NCBI GenBank assembly: GCA_028281865.1
Contig: JANQJB010000116.1
Location: forward strand, 1 to 64,000
Source: Marinagarivorans sp.
GTDB lineage: Bacteria > Pseudomonadota > Gammaproteobacteria > Pseudomonadales > Cellvibrionaceae
Length of the DNA stretch: 64,000 nucleotides
Direction of reading: 5' to 3'
Of the stretch, positions 34,502 to 42,983 are shown piece after piece (within the stretch, counting starts at the first letter, position 1; the number at the start of each line of letters is the position of its first letter). The position numbers were made by a program, and so were the translations under genes. The notes beneath the pieces are model-generated. The model was not told the origin of the DNA. It searched no databases and was given only the letters and a program-made list of their open reading frames with translations.

Positions 34502-35593
34502 CTAGGCTAACGATGAACGCGCGATAATCGATTCATCTTGCTCGGGCAAAACTCTCTCCTCAGGGCCAAAAATATCCTTGGCGTGGCGAGGATTAAAGAT
34601 TGATGTGCCGTCTTTCATCATATATTTTGTGACGAACTCTTTGTCCTCTCCGGCAAGACAAAGACTAGAGTGTTCGCGAAACTTCTTAATACTGAAACCG
34701 AATTCGGATATTTCTTGTAAGCTCTGTTCAAATACATTTCCGAGTTTTATATGTACGTAAGGGCAAGCGAGTACGTCCCCGAGAGGCGTAACGTATAAAC
34801 GATTGACGGTATTGCAACCGAGTACTCCTTCGTAGTTGCGGTCGAAGGGATTCCACAAATTGCGCAATATGTTTTTATATTTTTTACGCATTTCTATTAG
34901 ATGGGCTTTATCTTCCTCATCCACCATGATGTCCGAGAGTTTCTGCCACATACCGGCGGGTGTCGCGACATTTAATAATGTGGTGTAGTTGTGATCTTTT
35001 GAATATTCTAAAAGCTGTTGCACGTCCTCAGACTGGGCATTGTAGTGACCAACAGTGATATTTAAGTAAGGCGTCATCCCGGCATCCTGCACATGTTGCA
35101 GTGCCGCCATTGCTCGGCGCCAAGAATCTTTTTTCCCGCGAAATTCATCGTGTACTTCTGGCTTCATGCTATCGATGCTGACGGAGACACGATCAATCCC
35201 AGCATCTGAGAGTTTTTCTGCCATTGGCGCATCTAGATGCCAGCCGTTTGTAGTGAGATACATATAGAAGCGTTCAGTTTTTATTGCTTTTAACGTATCA
35301 AAAAGAATTTGGGGTCGTAATAGCAATTCTCCTCCTTGTAAATCCCACTCAAATATCCCAAGCTCGTGTGCTTGATCTGCGATTTCAGCAACCTTTGCCG
35401 CAGGTAGCACGGGTTTAACATGGTCACCTTTTGGAGAGTTGGTAAAGCAGTGTTCACAACGCAAATTGCAGGCGTTGTTGAGGTTTAGGTCTATGCCGCG
35501 CTGTTTCGTACCAATTTGGCCGTTATTTTTTTTCACATAGTCGTGAAAAGCACGAAACTTTTTAAATACAATCGGTTTTTGCATCAGGGCCAT
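34502..35593 (-). CDS. Radical SAM protein with short C-terminal Cys extension
   Basis: A 363-residue radical SAM enzyme. The cluster motif CNLRCEHC supplies Cys42, Cys46 and Cys49, followed by the GGE-like segment DLQGGELLLRP near residue 85 and YLTTNGWHLDAPMA. The C-terminal part has only three more cysteines that could bind an auxiliary cluster (Cys260, Cys277 in DVLACPY, and Cys312), fewer than a full SPASM domain, so it looks like a twitch-type extension. The substrate is unknown; in this setting it may modify the ACP-bound acyl chain or a coupled amine. AAGGAGG sits seven bases before the start, the strongest ribosome site of the cluster. Confidence 0.9.
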   Translation of the reverse strand: MALMQKPIVFKKFRAFHDYVKKNNGQIGTKQRGIDLNLNNACNLRCEHCFTNSPKGDHVKPVLPAAKVAEIADQAHELGIFEWDLQGGELLLRPQILFDTLKAIKTERFYMYLTTNGWHLDAPMAEKLSDAGIDRVSVSIDSMKPEVHDEFRGKKDSWRRAMAALQHVQDAGMTPYLNITVGHYNAQSEDVQQLLEYSKDHNYTTLLNVATPAGMWQKLSDIMVDEEDKAHLIEMRKKYKNILRNLWNPFDRNYEGVLGCNTVNRLYVTPLGDVLACPYVHIKLGNVFEQSLQEISEFGFSIKKFREHSSLCLAGEDKEFVTKYMMKDGTSIFNPRHAKDIFGPEERVLPEQDESIIARSSLA

Positions 35594-35630
35594 AACGCAG
35601 CCTCCTTAACAGACTAAAATCAATGACCGT

Positions 35631-35870
35631 TTAAATCGCTACTTGGTATTTTTGTAGAATTTCCTTACCCTTTTGGAAAGAAGAAAAATCGACGATATCG
35701 TCAGTGTCGAGCGAAATATTGAAGGCATCTTCAAGCGCTGACATGAGTGACATATGACCTATCGAATCCCACTCAACAATAGTGTTGTATTCCAGCTCTT
35801 CGTTAAATTCGTTTTCTTCAATGCTTAAGCCTTCGATAAAGGCTTGGCGATAAATATCGTCGTTGGACAT
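35631..35870 (-). CDS. Acyl carrier protein
   Basis: A 79-residue acidic protein with the four-helix carrier pattern. Ser36 in WDSIGHM is the expected phosphopantetheine site. The sequence is closer to carrier proteins of modification and secondary pathways than to AcpP. ATG 35870 is preferred because GGAG lies nine bases upstream; the ATG at 35888 lies before it. It is the first gene of the minus-strand cluster, so the promoter should be just above 35890. No other carrier protein or ketosynthase is in the window. Confidence 0.9.
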   Translation of the reverse strand: MSNDDIYRQAFIEGLSIEENEFNEELEYNTIVEWDSIGHMSLMSALEDAFNISLDTDDIVDFSSFQKGKEILQKYQVAI

Positions 35871-35888
35871 ATCGGAACATCTCCGCAT

Positions 35889-37535
35889 GAAAAAAGTTTG
35901 GTTAATTCGTTGTCGCCGTCAATCGTCAATAACTCAAACAGAATGACTAAATCACAACAAACAAAGCAAAAAGCGATCCCAGAGCGATAGAGCGTTAAAA
36001 CCACGCGTCTTGGCGCACAAATCTCGCTTTTCCAGGCCTGTTAGTCATCGGCGCTCTAAAGGTTATCGGCCAAATTTAGTTTTGCTATACGATTATTCGA
36101 CCGCATGAACAAATATAGTCAATAACTTGGCGGTATTCGAGGTAAAGGGCAAAATAATGTGGGGCTGACAATAATCTATATGTAATCAATAGTTTCCTCT
36201 TGGTATATTTAGGTCTGGCAAGACCTGCCAATCGCTCAAGTGCGAGAGCTACTCGCTTGGTGTCAATGATCCGTATGCCTTAGGAGGCTCTAGCGTATCG
36301 GCTGCAGTCTTTGGGCGAACGCGTTTTCGTGACACGTTGATGTAACTTCGTGTTAGCCGAGCATCTCCAGGTGTCCTCAAATATCTCTTACTCTCGCCAC
36401 TAGGGTTTCTCATGGCCAGCTGTGTGCTGGTTTGTCGGTTGCTTAGCACTGAGCTTGGTTCATAGCTAGCTTGGGTAGGGTGCTTTTTGAGGTCATCCTA
36501 GGCGGGTCGTACCTAAGAAGAGATAAGGACCACGGTTGATTTTGAGTTGCTGGAAACAGCTAAATCAGGAAAATTTAATTTAACCCCTAACTCACGACGT
36601 TGTGCCCTTGCTTAATTTTGACTGTTAGGTTAACTAGCTTTGATCTGTTTTTAAGGTTTGGGCTATTTAGCTGAGTTGATAAGCCTACGCCGTAGCTGCA
36701 GAAAAATAATAATTTTTCCAGTGGTTCAAAATAGTTTTGTAGGGCTTTGTTTAGATTGGCAGCTAAGTTGATTGAATAATATTGGTTGTTACCATTGTTT
36801 ATTTGGGTCGTATTCATATGGATAACAATGCTTGATGGGCCGGATCGCTTATTCCCGATGCCTCCGAAAGTATTATATCTAAATCCAGCTAATTAGATTT
36901 AGCTGGATTTAGATTGCGGATATTAACGATCGTTTATATAAGCTTCGATATTATATTGATATGACGAAGTGCCTACCTCCTAGTTCGTGAGTTTGAGCTA
37001 ACTTTCTTTAAAATTGACTTTGTAGTCGACCTCTTGTTTGTATAGAGTCTGTCGTCGTTTTTTTGTTCAGATTGACTAATTAATTTTCTTTTTGTTGATA
37101 TTTTCTCTCTATTTTTAAATAAACAATTTTGTTGTTGACTCCCCGTCTAAGACCGTTCAAAATTTCGATAAATATGTTAATTTTAATTATTAAAGTTAAC
37201 TTAATGGCACGGAAATAATCTTTGTTAAATAGGGTATTTATGTAGATCTTATCTAAGTCTAGGGTGTTTTTCTCTGTACCTGGGATCCAGGGCTGCGTTG
37301 TATCGTTATTAGGAATAGGAGTGGGTAGTTATGTAAAACTAATCATTTGGAAAATTCATCCCTCAAAAATATTTCGATATTTTGCTAGACAATGTTAGCT
37401 GGCAGATGGTCTTTTGTTTTCTCAATATTTGATTTATAGGAAATCTCCTTAATTTTATTAGGGTGGTGATTTTATATGGAAATGTTTTTATTTATGTTTG
37501 AACTTTACTAATAGGTGATGGAAATGGAACATATT
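35889..37535. other. 1.6-kb gene-poor AT-rich region
   Basis: No gene is supported. Two short minus-strand frames (36249-36449 and 36587-36817) look random. The right part, from about 36950, is strongly AT-rich. The only clear structure is a perfect inverted repeat at 36877-36914. The acp promoter should lie at the left end and the RCC1 gene promoter at the right. It may hold decayed mobile DNA, which cannot be shown. Confidence 0.5.
36877..36914. repeat. Perfect 16-bp inverted repeat
   Basis: ATCTAAATCCAGCTAA at 36877-36892 pairs exactly with its reverse complement at 36899-36914 across a six-base loop (TTAGAT). There is no T-run, so it is not a standard terminator. It stands alone in a gene-poor stretch. 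Confidence 0.92.
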
Positions 37536-39794
37536 ATGAATATAAGTATGCGAATAAAATATAAGCTTTTTTTCTCGATTTTTATTCTTCTGGGGTCTTT
37601 TTTAATTTCGACATCAACTGCCTTTGCTTACACCAAAGTTGATGCTGGAGAGCACACTACCTGTGCGATTGATACTGACCAAAAGGTTTATTGCTGGGGT
37701 GACAATTGGGGAGGGCAATTAGGGACCGGTAGCTTAGGAGGTCATACTACTGAACGAACATCAGCGGTTGTGGGGTTGACCGGTGTAATTGATATCGCCG
37801 TGGGTGGTACGAGCAATTATACTGGTGGGCACGCTTGTGCAGTTAAAAATGACGGTACCGTTTGGTGTTGGGGCAATGATGATAACGGTTTGCTGGGCAA
37901 CGGTACTTATGCAAATGAACCGGCATTTTCTAGCACGCCTGTGCAAGTGGTGGGAGTAACTAATGCAATAAAGGTTAGTGCAGATATAGATCACACTTGC
38001 GCACTTAAATCGACAGGTACGGTAGTTTGTTGGGGTGATAACGCGGTTGGTCAAATGGGGAATGGCACCACAACTGGCCTGGGTCAAAATTCCCCTGTTG
38101 CGGTTAGCAATTTAGCCGATGTTGTGCAGATTTCTGCAGGGCTAGGGTTTACTTGTGCCGTTAAAGATAATGGTTCGGTTTGGTGTTGGGGTGCTGCGAC
38201 ATATGGCCGTATGGGGACCGGCAGTACTAACCCAGCTCCGCAGCTTGTGCCTGTTCAAGCAAGCATATCCAGCGTTGTTGAAGTTTCAACTGGCGATTCA
38301 CATGTTTGTGCCGTTAGATCGGATCAGTCACTATGGTGCTGGGGTAATGGAGCAAATGGGCGTTTAGGTAACGGATTCACCACAACTCAATACTCTCCAG
38401 TACTCGTGAGTAGTTTGACTGGCGTAACGAGTGTTTCTTTGGGCTACTTTCACAGCTGCGCTGTAAAAACTGACGAAACTGCTTGGTGTTGGGGGCACGG
38501 CACTTATGGTCAGCTCGGCCGAGGAACTTTTACACATAGTTATACCCCTGTGGAAGTAGAGTTGCCAGGAGTGACGCATATTTCAGGTGGTCGCGGCTAC
38601 ACTTGTGCTCTTAGAGGTGGAATAAACATTTTTTGCTGGGGGGAAGGGTATAAAGGTAAATTGGGTATCGATAATATTTCCAATCGGTCGTTGCCTGGAG
38701 GCATAGATAGCATATTGGCTATTAGCGCCGGTGGTAACCATAGCTGTGCTGTCAAAAGCACTAATGAAGCTTTTTGTTGGGGAAGAAATCAATATGGGCA
38801 ACTAGGCAACGATACGACGATAGAGCAACACAAACCGGTAAAAGTGCATAATTTGTCCAACGTTATTGCTGTCGAAGCTGGTGATTATCATAGCTGTGCA
38901 CTAAAAGGTGACCAGACAGTTTGGTGCTGGGGTTCCAATGGTAGCTCGGGGAAGCTGGGTATCGGTTCTTCAGTTAGCGGCAGTATTTCTGACGTTCCAG
39001 TTCAAGTGAATAGTTTGACTGGAGTAACAAAAATAGCTGTTGGTTCTAGCCATACATGTGCAGTTAAATCTGATGGCACCGTCTGGTGTTGGGGTTACGG
39101 CGCGTATGGTGAGCTTGGTAATGGTGATGACAATTCTGAATCGGCCCCCGTTCAAGTGCTCAACCTAAACAACGCCCAAGATGTTACTGCAGGTGTTAGA
39201 GGGACATGCGCGTTGACGACTGTTGGAGAGGTATGGTGTTGGGGGCGGGCTAAGTTTGGCCAGATTGGCTCGGGAACTTGGGTAAATGAAGTGACTTTTC
39301 CAATAAGAGTAAAAACTAATTCCTCTACTGTTCTGACAAATGTTGCCAGTATTTCTTCTGGCCCTGGCAGTTCACACCGTTGTGCGGTAAAAAATGATGG
39401 TACAGCGTGGTGCTGGGGGTCGGGTAACTATGGCAGGCTAGGTAATGGCACCCACTATAATAAAGCGTATGCCACACAAGTAAGTAATTTGACAAACGTA
39501 ACCGAAATAGCCACGGGTAGTACGCATACTTGTGCAATAGAGTCTAACGGCTCGTCGTGGTGTTGGGGGCGAGGCACCTCAGGTCAAGCCGGCTACCCTA
39601 CGGGATATACATCAATACTTACTCCTCGGCTGGTTACTGATGGTGATGACTTTTTAGCGATATCTGCGGCTGGTAGTAGATCTTGTGCACTAAGGGAATT
39701 TTTAGGTTATTGCTGGGGTGCTGGTAGTTACGGTGGTTTAGGTTATGGTGGCACCTCAAATAAAGATATACCCGAACCTATCTTCGCATTTTGA
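37536..39794 (+). CDS. Secreted RCC1/BLIP-II-type beta-propeller protein, 14 repeats
   Basis: A 752-residue secreted protein. After a Sec signal peptide (cleavage after STAFA) the whole protein is 14 RCC1-type repeats of about 50 residues. Each has the form C-A-[VLI]-x6-8-C-W-G-x4-6-G-x-[LMI]-G. Almost all repeats carry two cysteines at fixed spacing (CA ... CWG), so each blade could hold one disulfide, suiting the cell exterior. Fourteen repeats would give two seven-bladed propellers. Several ATG/GTG codons (37515, 37518, 37524, 37536, 37548) are possible starts; 37536 is preferred because GGAA lies seven bases before it. The ligand is unknown. Confidence 0.9.
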   Translation: MNISMRIKYKLFFSIFILLGSFLISTSTAFAYTKVDAGEHTTCAIDTDQKVYCWGDNWGGQLGTGSLGGHTTERTSAVVGLTGVIDIAVGGTSNYTGGHACAVKNDGTVWCWGNDDNGLLGNGTYANEPAFSSTPVQVVGVTNAIKVSADIDHTCALKSTGTVVCWGDNAVGQMGNGTTTGLGQNSPVAVSNLADVVQISAGLGFTCAVKDNGSVWCWGAATYGRMGTGSTNPAPQLVPVQASISSVVEVSTGDSHVCAVRSDQSLWCWGNGANGRLGNGFTTTQYSPVLVSSLTGVTSVSLGYFHSCAVKTDETAWCWGHGTYGQLGRGTFTHSYTPVEVELPGVTHISGGRGYTCALRGGINIFCWGEGYKGKLGIDNISNRSLPGGIDSILAISAGGNHSCAVKSTNEAFCWGRNQYGQLGNDTTIEQHKPVKVHNLSNVIAVEAGDYHSCALKGDQTVWCWGSNGSSGKLGIGSSVSGSISDVPVQVNSLTGVTKIAVGSSHTCAVKSDGTVWCWGYGAYGELGNGDDNSESAPVQVLNLNNAQDVTAGVRGTCALTTVGEVWCWGRAKFGQIGSGTWVNEVTFPIRVKTNSSTVLTNVASISSGPGSSHRCAVKNDGTAWCWGSGNYGRLGNGTHYNKAYATQVSNLTNVTEIATGSTHTCAIESNGSSWCWGRGTSGQAGYPTGYTSILTPRLVTDGDDFLAISAAGSRSCALREFLGYCWGAGSYGGLGYGGTSNKDIPEPIFAF

Positions 39795-40140
39795 TAATTT
39801 GCTTACGCAAATGTTAAGGCGAACATAGATATTGCGAGATTGTAAGAAGTTATTTACGAAGAAAAGTTTAGCCGAGAACTCTCTGAGTTTTCGGCTTACT
39901 CACATTAACGGATATATTGTTTTTCTTTATTGCGGGGAAAGGTAGTTTTGCACAGCTGAAATGAGTACGGAAAGTTGCTTCCAGGTTTAGATAAAATAGA
40001 TAACATATAAGACAACATTATTTTTTATACTGCTACATGCAAACTATCTAGAAAGTGGAATAGCGCTGCCCAGGCTTCAATAACAGTTAATTGCTTAGCT
40101 GGCGCCTTCGCTACATAGTATTGAAAATTAAACTCGCCTC
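39795..40140. other. Convergent intergenic region with terminator-like hairpin
   Basis: About 350 bases between two convergent genes. AGCCGAGAACTC (39870-39881) pairs with GAGTTTTCGGCT (39885-39896) with one wobble pair and a three-base loop. It lacks a long T-run. I see no gene in the rest. Confidence 0.5.
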
Positions 40141-41403
40141 TTAATGGCCATGAAAAATATCGTAAGGGCGAAGCAGGTCCTCTGGATACTCCGTCTTATT
40201 TAGACTGGGCTTTTGCATCTGCCCAGCTTGTTGAGCATCGAGGTTAAGCGTATCCCCCCAAGTCCGTCCATTCGGCAACGGCCGTGGAGTGGGAAATTGC
40301 ATAAAGAAATCACCAAATTCGATATTGGGAAACATCGCCCGAGCTGCCCACTCCGCGCGCGGCAGAATCTCAAGCTCACCGACACGATTTCGTTGTCCCC
40401 AGCCGACAAACCAGCCCTCGCTGGAAACAAAGGCAATATCGCGATCCAGATCGAAGAAGTATTTCATCATGACTTCTTCAAACAACATCGCGAGGTCTTC
40501 AAAGGGAGAACTGTAAGGGTAAAAATCGCTTGCAACGTCCATTGCAAACATTTCGCCTACAGTAGCTGCGGTAAAGTTTGCCTGCTCTTCGGTGGGAGGA
40601 CGGCCGCGATAGTAAACATTGGCTAACGATTTTAACTCAGTGGATTCCAGCTCAGAAACCAGGTTGGCGAGCCGAGAAGATAGGCGACGATCAACGAGAG
40701 CCTCTGAAGCCTTCTGGGGAGTTAGATCGCGCGAGATGTTTGCCATTTCATCATAGGGAAAGAAATCATTTGCATGTGCAAGCTCGTGTAGCAGTAGCTG
40801 AGCCATCGGGAAAACAATATCCTCGAGTTGACGTTCGCTTTGATCGTGAAGGCTAAACCCACGCCAGGCGTACTGATTGTCTAAGAGGTAGCGCCAGGGC
40901 GCCTTGAACATTAGCGGATCAGAGAAACCTGAACGATAGTCAGGGTCCGTACGAATAGTGTCTTTTTCCGGTACCGTCAACCAGAGGCTTGCTGGGTCAA
41001 GGTAGATCGCGCCGGAGTAGTCAGTGTAATAGGAGGGGCGCACATCACCATCGATCACTATTGCCGTGACGTTTTTGAATAGCGAGAGCATGTCGGAAGG
41101 CAAAGCGTTTAATAGCTGCTCAAAACGCATCCCCATCCAGGCATGCGAAACCACTACCCGATTCATAATGTTGTCGATACTCGGGTCGTCGTATTCCATA
41201 CCGACAAGTGGGAGTGTGGAGAACTTACAGTTGGTTCGCACACAGTCACCGAGAACTGCTGCGTAAGGGCTGCTTTCTAAATAGGCCTCAGCGTCGTGTA
41301 AACGCCCATCACGCGAACTGGGTACCAGCAGCTCATTGCCGCTGCACGAGAGCAGAGTGACAAGAAGGGTGAAGGTTGTGAGAATACGGCGGAAGCCCTG
41401 CAT
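40141..41403 (-). CDS. Lipoprotein with HExxH zinc-peptidase motif
   Basis: A 420-residue predicted lipoprotein. The signal peptide ends in LVTLLSC, with Cys20 as the lipid attachment site. HELAHAND supplies an HExxH zinc motif at 206-210. A third ligand is not certain; the acidic helix FEDLAMLFEEVMMKYFF further on, about 115 residues later, is a candidate for a gluzincin-like Glu. I do not recognise the family. The protein is rich in Asp, Tyr and Trp. It is monocistronic, transcribed away from the FAD monooxygenase gene. A proteolytic role is inferred from the motif alone. Confidence 0.7.
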   Translation of the reverse strand: MQGFRRILTTFTLLVTLLSCSGNELLVPSSRDGRLHDAEAYLESSPYAAVLGDCVRTNCKFSTLPLVGMEYDDPSIDNIMNRVVVSHAWMGMRFEQLLNALPSDMLSLFKNVTAIVIDGDVRPSYYTDYSGAIYLDPASLWLTVPEKDTIRTDPDYRSGFSDPLMFKAPWRYLLDNQYAWRGFSLHDQSERQLEDIVFPMAQLLLHELAHANDFFPYDEMANISRDLTPQKASEALVDRRLSSRLANLVSELESTELKSLANVYYRGRPPTEEQANFTAATVGEMFAMDVASDFYPYSSPFEDLAMLFEEVMMKYFFDLDRDIAFVSSEGWFVGWGQRNRVGELEILPRAEWAARAMFPNIEFGDFFMQFPTPRPLPNGRTWGDTLNLDAQQAGQMQKPSLNKTEYPEDLLRPYDIFHGH

Positions 41404-41634
41404 ATATATCGTCTCTTTTGGCTTGCAATCTAAAGCAATTGAAACAGTTTACGAATTGATCGGCGCTCTGTCGTATAAGTAGTTCGCAAGTTGTTCAGTA
41501 AAAGTCAAGTGAACCTGCCGTGAAAGGGCTGTTTTTGACCTTGATTGGAGGCCAAATCGCGACGGAGTTAAAGAATTGATAGCAAGGCGCAGTGTTACAA
41601 TCGCCCGCTGACCACTATAGAGCGAATAGATGCC

Positions 41635-42783
41635 ATGAAAATATTGGTTATTGGGGCGGGAATTGCCGGCTTGGCAATGGCTAGGGTGCTGACACGTTTA
41701 AAAATTGATTTTGACATTGTCGAAAAGCGTGGTCGCAACGACGAGCACGGGACGGGTATTGCACTGCCATTTAACGCCGTGCGTTGCTTAAAGCAATTGG
41801 GCCTCTATGCGCCGCTGATGGAAAAAGCACACAAAGTATCGAGTATTACCTACGGCAAAACGAATGGTTCTGTATTGAGCCGGGCGAAACTGACTTCTAA
41901 GCCCTTCAAAGATGACATATTTGTCGCGCTGCTGCGCAAAGATTTGCAGGCGATATTGATGGAAGGTTTAGAGGACAAAATTGAGTTCTCTTGTGAGGCG
42001 ACCCAGTTCAACGAGCAAAAATCGTCCATTGAAGTGCATTTTAATGGCAATAAAGCCAGTGCCCAGTATGGGCTTGTGATTGCTGCTGACGGCGTCTATT
42101 CGGCTGTGCGTCGCTACTTTGAACCGCAAGACAGTTCGACCCTTGTTCACCCAGTTAAATGTTGGCGCTTTGTAGGCCATTTGGCTAATCACGGCCTTGA
42201 GCCGACCTATTTGTTTGGCAAAACGGATGTGTTTATGGCGTATCCTATTAGCGCTGACAGAATATATGGTTATGCGCATGTGCTGGCAGATAAAACGGTA
42301 CCTTATCACTCGCTCAATAACCTTGAGCAGCTGCGCCTATTTTTTTCTGATTACAGTGACCCGATTCCACAACTACTTGCTCAATTACATGTGCGCGATA
42401 TCTTGCCCGGCCGAGTTGTTTCTGTCGCAAAACCGCTTTTTCATAGGCGTCGAGTTGCTTTTATTGGCGACGCAAGTAGCGCGTGCTCACCCCTCTTGCA
42501 GCAGGGTGCTGCCAGCGCATTTGAAGATGTTTTAACCTTGGGAAGTTGCTTGGAGCGGCAAATGCAGCAGCAGGGGTCGATTAAAATGGCTTTAAACGAA
42601 TATAAAAATGAGCGGTCTTCGCGCGTTCAGTGGATAATGAATTATTCCGATAAACCCTATCGAGCTTTGCGCAAAATGAATAACCCAATAATAAGCGGAT
42701 TGCGTAATTGTCTTATACGTCTGCGTGGGCCCTTAAATGTCACAGGTTGGAAGCGATTAGCTAAAATGCCGGGCCCTTTTTAA
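41635..42783 (+). CDS. FAD-dependent monooxygenase (UbiH/PHBH-like)
   Basis: A 382-residue flavoprotein hydroxylase. The FAD-binding GAGIAG is at residues 7-12 and is followed by VEKRG. DG-motif residues appear in GLVIAADGVYSAVRRYF. The second FAD motif is VAFIGDASSACSPLLQQGAASAFED, near residue 275. Proteins of this group hydroxylate aromatic or polyketide-like substrates with NAD(P)H and oxygen. The substrate is unknown, and no neighbouring pathway suggests one. No strong ribosome site precedes ATG 41635. Confidence 0.92.
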   Translation: MKILVIGAGIAGLAMARVLTRLKIDFDIVEKRGRNDEHGTGIALPFNAVRCLKQLGLYAPLMEKAHKVSSITYGKTNGSVLSRAKLTSKPFKDDIFVALLRKDLQAILMEGLEDKIEFSCEATQFNEQKSSIEVHFNGNKASAQYGLVIAADGVYSAVRRYFEPQDSSTLVHPVKCWRFVGHLANHGLEPTYLFGKTDVFMAYPISADRIYGYAHVLADKTVPYHSLNNLEQLRLFFSDYSDPIPQLLAQLHVRDILPGRVVSVAKPLFHRRRVAFIGDASSACSPLLQQGAASAFEDVLTLGSCLERQMQQQGSIKMALNEYKNERSSRVQWIMNYSDKPYRALRKMNNPIISGLRNCLIRLRGPLNVTGWKRLAKMPGPF

Positions 42784-42983
42784 AGTGCGCAGGTTTACCC
42801 GCAGAATAGGTAGCCGCATTTATCTCGTCTCAGCTTTGCGCCCTTACATTGAGATGGGTTCTAGTCAGCTCGCCTTATAGCCAATTAATTTATTTCGTTG
42901 CACATTGTTTGCAAATTCCCATTTGATAATTATGACGAATGCGGTTGATATCTCCCAATCAGGGAAGTTAACGGAGTTTCATT

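Noticed and set aside
36249-36817. Two short minus-strand frames as small genes
   Set aside because: No ribosome site, no recognisable family and random-looking composition; both are best left as chance frames.
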